Shown here: in pieces, positions 9,376-18,694 of the stretch
Layout: every line of letters starts with the position of its first letter
How positions within the stretch are numbered: the first letter of the stretch is position 1
Source: Candidatus Acidiferrales bacterium
GTDB taxonomy: Bacteria; Acidobacteriota; Terriglobia; Acidiferrales; UBA7541
DNA length: 33,723 nucleotides
Assembly (NCBI GenBank): GCA_030038535.1
Contig: JASHSV010000234.1
Location: 1-33,723 of the forward strand
Direction of reading: 5' to 3'
Translations under genes and position numbers: made by a program
The notes under the pieces: generated by a model
The model's input: only the letters and a program-made list of their open reading frames with translations
Database searches by the model: none
What the model was told of the DNA's origin: nothing

Positions 9376-11756
9376 ACCGCAGCTCCGCGCCGCTGGGCGG
9401 CGATTTGCAGGATCGCGCGATAAACCGCCTCCTGATCCGCAGGAACCAGCCGAATGCGACAGGCGAACAGCGGCAGCCCGGCGGCGAGAGGCAAAGGGAG
9501 ATTTCGCGCGTCTTTCTCCGTGCACACCAGCGCCGTGCCTCCCATTTCTCGCGCGGCGCGCTCCACCGCGGAGAGATCGTCTGCGGAATAGCGATAATGA
9601 TCGGGGAATGATTTCTCGCCAACTACGGTCCCCCGTAATTGCCCGGACCATCGACGCAGGTCGGAGAAAAACGCGTCGGGATTGCCGATACCGCAGAATG
9701 CGAAATAGCGTGGCTGGCCATTGGAGCTCTTGTCCTGCGTGTCCATCGCGCCAGAAGGAATCGAAATGGGCATCAGTTCGTCCCATACCGTCCTGGCGTA
9801 GTAAATGGGAGCCGTGGAGTATCGCCGCAGTGCGGCTTCGAGTCCCGGGGTGCGAACGGCGCGGGTGATCACCATTAAGTCGGCCCGGCCCAGGGCGCTG
9901 CGAAACTCCCGTGCTCGCCCCGCGGGCAGCAATCCGCCTCCAAAAGGATCAGTTGCATCGATGAGTACAATGTTGACGTCGCGCTCAAGCTGCAAGTGTT
10001 GGAAGCCGTCGTCCATCACAAACCACTCGACGCCCCGAGCCAGCAGGGGCTGTGCGGCCCGATATCGGTCGCGTCCCTGGGCAATGGGGACCCGGCCACT
10101 TAGTCGCGCCTGGAGCAGTTGAGGTTCGTCGGCCTGGGCCGCGAAACCGGGGCTAGCATTTCCCGGTCCGGAACCTCGGCCGAGTCCGCGATAGCCCCGC
10201 GAGAGAATTGCGGCGCTTTTTCCATCGCGAAGCAGGCATTCGGCTAGCCAGCCAACGAACGGAGTTTTTCCCGTACCGCCGACGGTCAGATTTCCCACGC
10301 TGATCACGGTTGCAGGTAGCCGGTGTGACCGAAGCATGCCCCGTCGATAAGCCTTCGCACGCAACCAACCGGCAAGCCCATAGATGGGAGCAAGTGGAAA
10401 TAGAGCCTCGCGGAGCAAGCTGCGAGCGCGCTCCGGGTGGGGCTGCGATTCCTGCAGAACGGCAGCGAGACGATCGAGAGTGCGTTCAGTGGCTCCCTGA
10501 TTGCGCTCCACAAGCCGTCGCGCTGCCTGCCCCAGGGCCGTCCGATGCGGCTCGTCCTCCAGGAGTTCGAGCCAAACGCGTCCCAGTTCACCGCCGCTGC
10601 GGACGACGTGCGCAGCATTCTCCGCACAAAATTCTGCGGCCATTTCTCGAAAGTTCTCCATATGCGGTCCGAAGACTGGAACTCTACCGCACGCAGCGGG
10701 TTCGAGGATGTTATGGCCGCCCCCGGGAATCAGCGAGCCTCCGACGAAAGTAACGGAGGCGAACTGATAGAGACAGGCGAGCTCGCCCACCGTGTCCAGC
10801 AGCAAAATCTCGATATCTGGAGGGAGCGCCATCGAAAGGTTCGCGGCAGTGCGGCGCAGGCAACGATGGCCGCGTCGGGAAACGATCTCTGCAGCGGCAG
10901 CAAAGCGGTCCGGCTTGCGCGGGGCGAGAATCAGCAGCGCAGCCGGATATCGCGCGCGGACAGCCGCAAAGGCCTCTAGAACTGCCTCCTCTTCGCCCGC
11001 AAGAACACTCCCGGCGACCACAACGGGTGTACGGCGTCCGGCTTCCGCAGCCAGCCAGTCGGCCAAAGGGCCGGGCGCAGGCGGTGTGATGTCGTATTTC
11101 AGATTGCCCGTGACCTCCACCTCGGAGGGGCTGGCGCCGAGCTCCTGAAGACGTTCCGCGTCAGCTCCGCTCTGCATCAGGAACAAGCGCGCATCGCCCA
11201 GCACGCGGCGGAAAAATCCGCCAGCGAGCCAGCGCCATCTCTGGAACCGCGCAAACGACCGCTCGGAGATTCGCCCGTTGACGAATACCACGGGCACCCC
11301 GCAGCGGCGGGCATGGCGGAGAAAGTTGGGCCAGATTTCGGTTTCCACCATCACAACCAGCGCGGGCCGGACCGCGCGGAATGCGCGGCGCACTGGGAGG
11401 GGCCAATCGAGCGGAAAGTAAAAGATTCCGTCGGCCAGGAAAGGCGGCGCGAAGCGCTCGCGTGCCAAAGCCTGCCCTGCAGGAGTCGTCGTGGAAAGAA
11501 CCACCCTATGGCCGGGGAAACGCTCGCGCAACAGCCGACCGAGTGGGAGAGCGGCCAGAGCTTCTCCCACGGAAACGGCGTGAATCCACACCACGGCCTC
11601 GCCGCCCGTGGCTGAGGCACGCAGAGACGCCGGATAGAGGCCCAGCTTCTCGCCCAGGCCTTGAAGATATTTCCCGCGCCACAGGCGCACCAGGGCGAAC
11701 CAGGGCAGCAGAATCACTGCGCCGATCACCGTGAGGAGCGTGTACAGAAAATACAT
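9372..11756 (-). CDS. waaA-lpxK: Fused 3-deoxy-D-manno-octulosonic acid transferase (WaaA/KdtA) - tetraacyldisaccharide 4'-kinase (LpxK)
   Basis: Single uninterrupted ORF. N-terminal half: MYFLYTLLTVIGAVILLPWFALVRL, VVWIHAVSVGEALAALPLGRLLRERFPGHRVVLSTTTPAGQALA (KdtA). C-terminal half: ALFPLAPIYGLAGWLRAKAYRRG, VISVGNLTVGGTGKTPFVGWLAECL (LpxK Walker A), VMDDGFQHLQLERDVNIVLIDA. Junction about 10430-10450. Start set at Met 11756. Confidence 0.9.
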   Translation of the reverse strand: MYFLYTLLTVIGAVILLPWFALVRLWRGKYLQGLGEKLGLYPASLRASATGGEAVVWIHAVSVGEALAALPLGRLLRERFPGHRVVLSTTTPAGQALARERFAPPFLADGIFYFPLDWPLPVRRAFRAVRPALVVMVETEIWPNFLRHARRCGVPVVFVNGRISERSFARFQRWRWLAGGFFRRVLGDARLFLMQSGADAERLQELGASPSEVEVTGNLKYDITPPAPGPLADWLAAEAGRRTPVVVAGSVLAGEEEAVLEAFAAVRARYPAALLILAPRKPDRFAAAAEIVSRRGHRCLRRTAANLSMALPPDIEILLLDTVGELACLYQFASVTFVGGSLIPGGGHNILEPAACGRVPVFGPHMENFREMAAEFCAENAAHVVRSGGELGRVWLELLEDEPHRTALGQAARRLVERNQGATERTLDRLAAVLQESQPHPERARSLLREALFPLAPIYGLAGWLRAKAYRRGMLRSHRLPATVISVGNLTVGGTGKTPFVGWLAECLLRDGKSAAILSRGYRGLGRGSGPGNASPGFAAQADEPQLLQARLSGRVPIAQGRDRYRAAQPLLARGVEWFVMDDGFQHLQLERDVNIVLIDATDPFGGGLLPAGRAREFRSALGRADLMVITRAVRTPGLEAALRRYSTAPIYYARTVWDELMPISIPSGAMDTQDKSSNGQPRYFAFCGIGNPDAFFSDLRRWSGQLRGTVVGEKSFPDHYRYSADDLSAVERAAREMGGTALVCTEKDARNLPLPLAAGLPLFACRIRLVPADQEAVYRAILQIAAQRRGAAV

Positions 11757-11814
11757 GCGCTGGCGCGGACGGCCGGGCAACGGTTCCCCCGCGCGGGCCG
11801 TCACACATTCCGAT

Positions 11815-11820
11815 ATTATA
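11815..11820 (-). promoter_or_regulatory. Candidate -10 element (TATAAT) for the waaA-lpxK/heptose operon
   Basis: Perfect TATAAT on minus strand about 59 nt upstream of the waaA-lpxK start; no convincing -35. Confidence 0.4.
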
Positions 11821-11857
11821 GTGTGCGCGGGATACGGAGCGCAGAAAGCATTCACGG

Positions 11858-12526
11858 ATGAACCCAGAGAAGAGAACGAGGATAAGCGCAGTTCCGGCTG
11901 CTCTTCTGCTGCTCGCCGCGCCCTGGTTTTTGATCCCTCTGGAGTCGCAGTCCCCCCCGCCCGCGAGCCCCGATCCGGCTACCCTCCCCGCGCGAGACTC
12001 CCATCAGGGATTGCTCATCGCTGCGGATCCCTATTTGACCAGTGATAGGAGCCAGCAGAAATTCGGCAAAAAGCATCCGTATGCCGCTGGGCTACTGGCC
12101 ATTGATGTATTCCTACGCAACGATACGGAAACTCCCTTGCGGATCAATCTCGACACCATAGAACTGCGAGTCGAGGTCCCAGGACAGCAGCGCCAGCGGC
12201 TCGAGTCGCTGACGGTCCAGGACGTAGCCTATCGCCTCGTGCTGCCCAACGGCCCCGCGCCTCGCGAGCGCCGCGGGCCTATCCCTGGAGTCGCCGGTGG
12301 TAAGACAAAAGAAGTCGCCAAAATGGAAGATTCCTTGCGCTCCCTGATGTTGCAATCGGATGTGGTCGGCCCGCAGAATGTGATCCACGGGTTCGTGGTA
12401 TTCGACGTCGCGCGCCACTTTGAAGATACCGCAAACTCGACACTATACATTCCCGATGTGAGCCGCTTTGGCTCCTCCGACAAATTGTTCTTCTTCGAGA
12501 TTGACTTGAAGCCTGCTACCCGTTGA
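11858..12526 (+). CDS. Secreted hypothetical protein
   Basis: 222 aa, signal peptide-like N-terminus (AVPAALLLLAAPWFLIPLESQS); central region IDVFLRNDTETPLRINLDTIELRV suggests a beta-rich domain; family not recognised. Confidence 0.7.
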   Translation: MNPEKRTRISAVPAALLLLAAPWFLIPLESQSPPPASPDPATLPARDSHQGLLIAADPYLTSDRSQQKFGKKHPYAAGLLAIDVFLRNDTETPLRINLDTIELRVEVPGQQRQRLESLTVQDVAYRLVLPNGPAPRERRGPIPGVAGGKTKEVAKMEDSLRSLMLQSDVVGPQNVIHGFVVFDVARHFEDTANSTLYIPDVSRFGSSDKLFFFEIDLKPATR

Positions 12527-12547
12527 GCAGCGGCAGCTTGAGGCTGT

Positions 12548-12576
12548 TTGCCCGGCCGAACACTGTCGACTACAAT
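12548..12576 (+). promoter_or_regulatory. Candidate sigma-70 promoter for the pcrA-like helicase gene
   Basis: TTGCCC-N17-TACAAT, 33 nt upstream of ATG 12610. Confidence 0.4.
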
Positions 12577-12609
12577 TTTTTGCTCCACTAGAAGCTCGGC
12601 GCACGTGCC

Positions 12610-14940
12610 ATGGACCTGCTTGGAACACTGAACGACCGGCAACGCGAAGCGGTGACCACAACCGATGGCCCCCTTCTGGTCCTCGCCGGACCTGGCAGCG
12701 GGAAAACCAGAGTCATCACGCATCGAGTCGCCTATCTGATTGAACAAGGCGTCGCGTCACCCGAAAAGATCCAAGCGGTGACGTTTACAAATAAAGCCGC
12801 CGACCAAATGCGGGATCGAATCAGGCACCTCCTCGAGGCAACACCAAGAGCAGGTGCCGAAGTTTGGGTTTCTACGTCTCACGCCTTTTGCGCACGACTG
12901 TTGCGGAAGGAGGCGAGGCGGCTGGGGCTGCCACAGAACTTTACGATCTTCGACGAGGACGACCAAATTTCAGCGGTCAAGCTAGCCATTGCGCAGATCG
13001 GCGCGGATGAAAGAGCTTTCACTCCCCGCGCGGCGCTGGAACGGATCAGTGGGGCAAAAAACAAAGCCGTAACGGTGGGTATGATGGCGGCTCAGGCTCG
13101 CGATGCCCGCGAGAGCCAGCAGGCTCAGATCTTCGCTGCATACGAGGATCGCCTCCGGGCAGCAAAGGCGCTGGATTTCGACGACTTGCTTCTTCGTGGG
13201 CTCCAGCTACTGCGCGACCATCCCGACGTGCGCAAGGCTTGGATGAATCGATTTAACTACGTTCATGTGGATGAATTTCAGGACATTAATGATCTCCAGT
13301 ATCAAATCATCCGTCTTCTTACGGGCCCGGAAGGCAATCTTTGCATTGTCGGCGACGAAGATCAGTCCATTTATAGTTGGCGTGGCGCTCATGTTGGCCA
13401 CATTTTGCGCTTCGAGCAGGATTTTCCCGGTGCGCGCCTCGTGCGTCTGGAGATGAACTATCGCTCGAAGCAGCCCATCCTCGATGCCGCCGGCGCCGTG
13501 GTCGCGCACAATCAGATGCGCATCGGCAAGACGCTCCAGGCCACTCGCGGCGCCGGGTCACCGATGCGGTTCTATGAAGCGCAGGACGCCGGCGGGGAAG
13601 CGGAGTGGGTGACCGAAGAGATCGCCCGGCTGATGCAGGAAGACGGATCGACGCACCTCGCCGTTTTTTACCGCACGAATGCCGTGTCCCGCACGTTCGA
13701 AGAGGCTCTGCGGCGCAGGGGCATCGCCTATCGCCTGGTGGGCGGATTCAGTTTTTACAAGCGCGCCGAGGTACGCGACGCACTGGCCTATCTTCGCGTC
13801 GCGCGCAATCCCGAAGACGACGTTGCGCTGCTGCGCATCCTGAATACCCCGCCTCGCGGCATTGGAAAGACCACATTGGATTCGCTTCGGGAAATGGCGC
13901 AGGAGCGGAAGTGTTCTCTCTGGGCCGCTACTGGCGCGACAGTGGAATCCGGACTTGGGCGGACCTTGGCGCCGCTCCGTGAGTTCCGTTCACTGGTATT
14001 AAGTCTGACTGAGGAATTCCAGGTAGTCGCCGCTCGCGGAGAACCCTCCGGTCGTGGAGCGCCGGATACCACGCGTGATACTGTTTCCCCTCCGGCTTCG
14101 GCCGCGTTCTTGGAGGAGGTGCTGCGGCGAACCGGCTACCTCGATTACCTCCAGCAGCAGAACACTGGTGAGTCGCAGGAACGAAGCGAAAACCTTCAGG
14201 AATTGGTGAACGCGCTCGAAGAGGCGGAGGAGACAGAAGAATCGCTGGAGCAATTCCTGGACCGTGCCGCGCTGGTAAGTGACGCCGATTCCTATCAGGA
14301 GCAGGCGCGGGTTACCCTGATGACTATACACAGTGCCAAAGGGCTGGAATTCGATCATGTATTTCTCGCAGGCCTCGAGGAGGGACTGTTTCCGCATGTG
14401 CGCTCGCTCAAAAGTCCAACCGATCTCGAAGAGGAACGGCGCCTATGCTATGTGGGCATGACACGCGCCAAAGATACGCTCACGCTGACGCGCGCCGTTT
14501 ACCGGCCGGGCTACTGGAACGATCAGGTGGGAGAACCAAAACCCTCGCGGTTCCTGTTCGAGATTCCGAAAGAGTTGATCGAGACTGTGGCCGGCTCCCT
14601 CGCAGGTGCGGGGGAGCAGCGGCGCTATGTGCCTGATCCCGACTCAGAGGCGCGTCGGCTCGTGCACCGCTATCCGATGCATGGCGCGGGGCGCAGAAAA
14701 ACCGAGTCAGCGGAGCGCACGAGCGGCGCGCGTTCGAGTTCTCGCCGCTCGGCCGAGTCGCGGGCCGGGGCAGGCGCGAGCCATCCCCTGCTCGGCATTC
14801 GCGTCCGCCACAAAACTTACGGTGTGGGAACTATCATTGCCGTGGATGGCGAAGAGGACGAGCGGCGGCTGACCATCAGTTTCCTTGATCACGGAACAAA
14901 AAAACTCGTCGAGCGCTATGCCAATTTGGAGCGCGTGTAG
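12610..14940 (+). CDS. pcrA: UvrD/PcrA-type ATP-dependent DNA helicase (SF1)
   Basis: LNDRQREAVTTTDGPLLVLAGPGSGKTRVITHR, VDEFQDIND, GDEDQSIYSWRGA, VTLMTIHSAKGLEFDHVFLAGLEEGLFPH; C-terminal PcrA-like tail VRHKTYGVGTI. Confidence 0.95.
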   Translation: MDLLGTLNDRQREAVTTTDGPLLVLAGPGSGKTRVITHRVAYLIEQGVASPEKIQAVTFTNKAADQMRDRIRHLLEATPRAGAEVWVSTSHAFCARLLRKEARRLGLPQNFTIFDEDDQISAVKLAIAQIGADERAFTPRAALERISGAKNKAVTVGMMAAQARDARESQQAQIFAAYEDRLRAAKALDFDDLLLRGLQLLRDHPDVRKAWMNRFNYVHVDEFQDINDLQYQIIRLLTGPEGNLCIVGDEDQSIYSWRGAHVGHILRFEQDFPGARLVRLEMNYRSKQPILDAAGAVVAHNQMRIGKTLQATRGAGSPMRFYEAQDAGGEAEWVTEEIARLMQEDGSTHLAVFYRTNAVSRTFEEALRRRGIAYRLVGGFSFYKRAEVRDALAYLRVARNPEDDVALLRILNTPPRGIGKTTLDSLREMAQERKCSLWAATGATVESGLGRTLAPLREFRSLVLSLTEEFQVVAARGEPSGRGAPDTTRDTVSPPASAAFLEEVLRRTGYLDYLQQQNTGESQERSENLQELVNALEEAEETEESLEQFLDRAALVSDADSYQEQARVTLMTIHSAKGLEFDHVFLAGLEEGLFPHVRSLKSPTDLEEERRLCYVGMTRAKDTLTLTRAVYRPGYWNDQVGEPKPSRFLFEIPKELIETVAGSLAGAGEQRRYVPDPDSEARRLVHRYPMHGAGRRKTESAERTSGARSSSRRSAESRAGAGASHPLLGIRVRHKTYGVGTIIAVDGEEDERRLTISFLDHGTKKLVERYANLERV

Positions 14941-15064
14941 TGCGCCTTCCGGCGGCCGCAACCGTCGCCTCTCCCATGGGCGCTCAGGTTTCCGACCGTT
15001 TTGCTCTTCTTGCTTCTCTGCTCCGCTACAATGTAAAGTCTCGGTTTCATAGGTCGGGGGCGGC

Positions 15065-16777
15065 GTGCAATCTCAATTCTTCTGCAGGAAAAGCATCGAT
15101 AAGCTGCTGGCCGACGCGGACGAGCCGGACCGCAGGCTGCGAAAAACTCTCGGTGTCTTGAGCCTTACGGCCCTCGGCATCGGCGCCATCATTGGAACCG
15201 GGATTTTCGTTTTGACCGGTACGGCAGCCGCCGGCGAGTCGGCTCAGGAAGCCTCGCTCCTCAAAACACCCCTGCTTACTGTGCTTCTGCACGGCGGGAA
15301 AGAGGTACTCACCGGCCGCCCCGGAGCCGGCCCCGCCATTGCCCTTTCATTTTTCCTGGTAGCCATTGCTTGCGGGTTGGCCGGGCTGTGCTACGCCGAG
15401 CTCGCCTCGATGATTCCCATCGCCGGCAGCGCTTATACGTACTCCTACGCGACGCTCGGCGAGTTGGTGGCCTGGATTATCGGCTGGGATTTGATTCTGG
15501 AATACGCGGTATCCAATATGGCTGTCGCGGTAGGATTTTCCGCCTATATCAAGGACTTGTTCGAAGGCTTCGGCTTCACAATCCCCATCGAGCTCGGAAC
15601 ACCCGCCTACACGCCCGATGGCGGCTGGACGCTGCATTTCAATCTGGTGGGATTCATAGTTGTGATGGTCCTGACTGTGCTTCTGGTGCGAGGAATCAAG
15701 GAATCAGCAAGCGCCAATACTTTCATGGTGGGCGTAAAGCTCACCGCAATTCTGCTATTCGTATTCCTGGCCTCCAAATACATTCACCGCGAACTTTGGC
15801 ATCCCTTCATGCCCGCCGGATGGCAGGGAGTCATGACGGGCGGCGCAATCGTTTTTTTCACTTATATCGGTTTCGACTCGGTCTCCACTGCCGCCGAGGA
15901 GTGCAGGAACCCCAAACGCGACCTGCCGCTGGGGATCCTCCTGTCCCTGTTGATCTGCACAGTCCTGTATGTATCAGTGGCCATCGTGCTCACCGGGATC
16001 CAGCCCTACCAGATTTTCCGGGGCGACGCGGCGCCGGTGGCCACGGCGTTGCACAAGATCGGACTAGAGGGACTTCGCCGCTGGGTGACCATCGGTGCGT
16101 TGACAGGCATGATCTCGTCTCTTCTTGTCTTTCAGCTGGGACAGGCTCGTGTTTGGTTCGCAATGTCGCGCGACCGGCTCCTGCCGGACGCCTTCTCAGC
16201 CGTCCATCCGCGCTTCCGAACTCCGCATGTGGCCACATGGGTTGCTGGCTTTTTTGTCGGCATTCCGGCTGGCATTTTTGACATCGGAACCCTTGCCGAC
16301 CTGTCGAATATCGGAACGCTTTTTGCGTTCGTGCTGGTGTCCCTCGCTGTGCTCATCTTGCGCAAGACCCAGGTCGACCGCCCCCGGTCGTTCCGCGTCC
16401 CGCTGGTTTGGTTCGTCGCTCCGGGTTCGGTCCTCTGCTGCCTGGTGCTCATGATGGGGCTCCCGGTGGAGAACTGGATTCGTTTTGTCGTCTGGCTGGT
16501 GATCGGGATGCTGCTGTACCTCTCCTATGGCGCCCGCCGCAGTTCGAGCGGTGCGGAGCTCGCGGCCAAGGACAGGCGACGAGGACTGGCCAAGGCCGAC
16601 CGTGCCCTGATTGGGTTGGCTGGGTTCCTCGCCGTGCTGGGTTTGATCGTGGTCTTCGCCATGGTGCGCGGCAGCCTGGCCGCCGACACGGGACACCTCT
16701 CCGAAGCCGCTGTGTTGCTGGCTCTCGGCGGGCCATTTGTCCTTATTGGCCTGAAAAATCTGAGAAAGGACTCCTGA
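15065..16777 (+). CDS. APC-superfamily amino acid permease (cationic amino acid transporter-like)
   Basis: LRKTLGVLSLTALGIGAIIGTGIFVLTG, FFTYIGFDSVSTAAEECRNPKRDLPLGILLSL, about 12 TM segments; GTG start. Confidence 0.9.
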   Translation: MQSQFFCRKSIDKLLADADEPDRRLRKTLGVLSLTALGIGAIIGTGIFVLTGTAAAGESAQEASLLKTPLLTVLLHGGKEVLTGRPGAGPAIALSFFLVAIACGLAGLCYAELASMIPIAGSAYTYSYATLGELVAWIIGWDLILEYAVSNMAVAVGFSAYIKDLFEGFGFTIPIELGTPAYTPDGGWTLHFNLVGFIVVMVLTVLLVRGIKESASANTFMVGVKLTAILLFVFLASKYIHRELWHPFMPAGWQGVMTGGAIVFFTYIGFDSVSTAAEECRNPKRDLPLGILLSLLICTVLYVSVAIVLTGIQPYQIFRGDAAPVATALHKIGLEGLRRWVTIGALTGMISSLLVFQLGQARVWFAMSRDRLLPDAFSAVHPRFRTPHVATWVAGFFVGIPAGIFDIGTLADLSNIGTLFAFVLVSLAVLILRKTQVDRPRSFRVPLVWFVAPGSVLCCLVLMMGLPVENWIRFVVWLVIGMLLYLSYGARRSSSGAELAAKDRRRGLAKADRALIGLAGFLAVLGLIVVFAMVRGSLAADTGHLSEAAVLLALGGPFVLIGLKNLRKDS

Positions 16778-17625
16778 TGCAAGGCCGCGATCGGCGTTGG
16801 GGCCGGAGGGCAAGCGTTGCGGCTCTGCTCCTCGTACTCCTGCCGACGGGTGTAACGGCCTGGGGAGCGAACGGCCATCGGCTAGTCACGCACAAGGCCA
16901 TTGAGACGTTGCCGCCGGAGCTACGCCCATGGTTCGAAGCCAATTGGAACTTTATTTCCCAGCACGTCACAGACCCTCTCTACGCCGTTTCCAAAAATTC
17001 CGCCGAAATCCGGTTCCAGCGTATAGAGTTTGAGAAATACGGGCGATTTCCGTTCGATTTGCTGCCGCGCGATTACAAAGCGGCGGTGAAGAAGTTCGGG
17101 AAACCTGCGCTCGACGCCAATGGCCTGCTGCCCTGGCAGATTGGCCTCTACAGCGAACGCCTGACTAACGACATGCGTGCCGGCAATTGGAACGACGCTC
17201 GCACCGATGCGGCTTTGCTCGCCTTCTACGTCGGCGAAGCTCACGACCCCTTTAGCACCACGGATAACTTCGACGGCCATGTCTCCGGTCAGCCGGGCGT
17301 GGACGCCCGCTTCGACTCGAACCTAGTGGACCGGTTCGCACTTTTCATTTACCTTCGTCCGAACGATGCCTTTTTTATTTCCGATCCCACCGACCACGCG
17401 TTTGAAGACTGTCTCACCTCGCACTCGTGGCTCCAGGCAATTCTGCTCGCCGACCGCCGGGCTCGCGCGGGCTTGGCGGACTACACCGACGACTACTACG
17501 ACCGCTTTTACAACACGGCCGGCGCGATTGTGATTCGGCAGCTCTCGGAGGCCTCGACCGAGATCGGATCCTACTGGCTGACCGCTTGGATCAACGCCGG
17601 CAAACCCCAACCCCCGGAGCACTGA
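16777..17625 (+). CDS. Secreted S1/P1-nuclease / zinc-dependent phospholipase C-like protein
   Basis: Signal peptide ASVAALLLVLLPTGVTA followed by WGANGHRLVTHKAI (mature N-terminal Trp and WGxxGH motif typical of the S1/P1-PLC superfamily). Start overlaps the permease stop (TGATG). The upstream ORF extension is out-of-frame permease sequence. Confidence 0.65.
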   Translation: MQGRDRRWGRRASVAALLLVLLPTGVTAWGANGHRLVTHKAIETLPPELRPWFEANWNFISQHVTDPLYAVSKNSAEIRFQRIEFEKYGRFPFDLLPRDYKAAVKKFGKPALDANGLLPWQIGLYSERLTNDMRAGNWNDARTDAALLAFYVGEAHDPFSTTDNFDGHVSGQPGVDARFDSNLVDRFALFIYLRPNDAFFISDPTDHAFEDCLTSHSWLQAILLADRRARAGLADYTDDYYDRFYNTAGAIVIRQLSEASTEIGSYWLTAWINAGKPQPPEH

Positions 17626-17633
17626 ACGTCCTC

Positions 17634-18677
17634 GTGAACCGGAATCCCTCGCTCGCCGACCGCATCCGCGAATGGCCTAAGGCCGAGCTCCATTTGCACC
17701 TGGAAGGCGCAATGGAGCCGGCGACGGTCGTGGAATTGGCCGCGCGCCACGGCGAGGACGTCGCTTTGGAGGAGGTTGCTGCGCGCTACCGCTACAAGGA
17801 TTTCCTGGGATTTCTGGAAGCTTTCAAATGGGTGACTTCCCTGCTCCGCGACCCGGCGGATTACGTTCTGATTGCCAGCCGCCTTGTGGAAACGCTTCGC
17901 AGCCAGAATGTGGTGTACGCCGAGGTCACACTCTCGGCCGGGGTCATGCTCCGCCGTCATCAAGACGTGGCGGAAAACTTCGCAGCTCTCCGGGCTGGGG
18001 CCGAAGGCGCAGCGGCCGGAACGCTCAAGATCCAGTGGATATTCGACGCGGTCCGCCAGTTCGGCCCCCAGAAGGCGATGGAGGTGGCGAGCTGCGCGGC
18101 TGAGCAGCGCGACGCCGGTGTCGTCGCCTTCGGGCTGGGAGGCGACGAACTTTCCTTGGCCGCTCAAGAGTTCCGCGGTGTTTATGATTTTGCGCGCTCC
18201 CAGGGACTGCACGCCCTGGCACATGCCGGCGAAATCGGCGGCCCCGACGAGGTGCGCCGGGCTGTCGAAGTTTTGGGAGCCGAGCGCATCGGGCACGGCA
18301 TCGCCGCCGTGGGCGATCCGCGAGTGGTCGAGCTGCTGGCCACGCGCCGGATCCCTCTCGAAGTCTGCCCGACAAGCAATCTCCGCACCGGGGCGCTGGG
18401 CAAAGTCAGCGGCAACCAGCTCGCCGGACTGCCGGAGCACCCTGTGGCGGATCTGTTTTTTGCCGGCGTGCCCGTCACGCTTTCCACGGACGATCCCGCG
18501 ATGTTCGAGACAAGCCTCGCGCAGGAATATGAGGCGGCCCTCTCCGCAGGTCTGGATACAACCGGGCTGATTCGCGTAACCGAGCAAGGATTTGAGTCAG
18601 CGTTCCTGCCGCTGGCCGAAAGACAAGCACTCGTGGCGCGCTTCCATCAGGTCCTCCGGATGCAGGGGCTGCTATAA
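17634..18677 (+). CDS. Adenosine deaminase family protein (adenosine or aminodeoxyfutalosine deaminase)
   Basis: KAELHLHLEGAM, HAGEIGGPDEV, ERIGHGIAA, EVCPTSNLRTGAL, PVTLSTDDPAMF metal/active-site motifs; GTG start 9 nt after the preceding stop. Confidence 0.88.
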   Translation: MNRNPSLADRIREWPKAELHLHLEGAMEPATVVELAARHGEDVALEEVAARYRYKDFLGFLEAFKWVTSLLRDPADYVLIASRLVETLRSQNVVYAEVTLSAGVMLRRHQDVAENFAALRAGAEGAAAGTLKIQWIFDAVRQFGPQKAMEVASCAAEQRDAGVVAFGLGGDELSLAAQEFRGVYDFARSQGLHALAHAGEIGGPDEVRRAVEVLGAERIGHGIAAVGDPRVVELLATRRIPLEVCPTSNLRTGALGKVSGNQLAGLPEHPVADLFFAGVPVTLSTDDPAMFETSLAQEYEAALSAGLDTTGLIRVTEQGFESAFLPLAERQALVARFHQVLRMQGLL

Positions 18678-18694
18678 TCGAGTGGAGGGCGTTG

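Noticed and set aside
9376-9786. N-terminal extension of the waaF ORF as listed in the ORF track
   Set aside because: Translation before VKLLVRATNWVGDA is Arg-rich and overlaps the lpxK coding sequence out of frame; a GTG start with a 4-nt overlap is more plausible.
16408-16776. N-terminal extension of the S1/P1-like ORF
   Set aside because: It is the out-of-frame permease sequence; ATG at 16777 gives a proper signal peptide.
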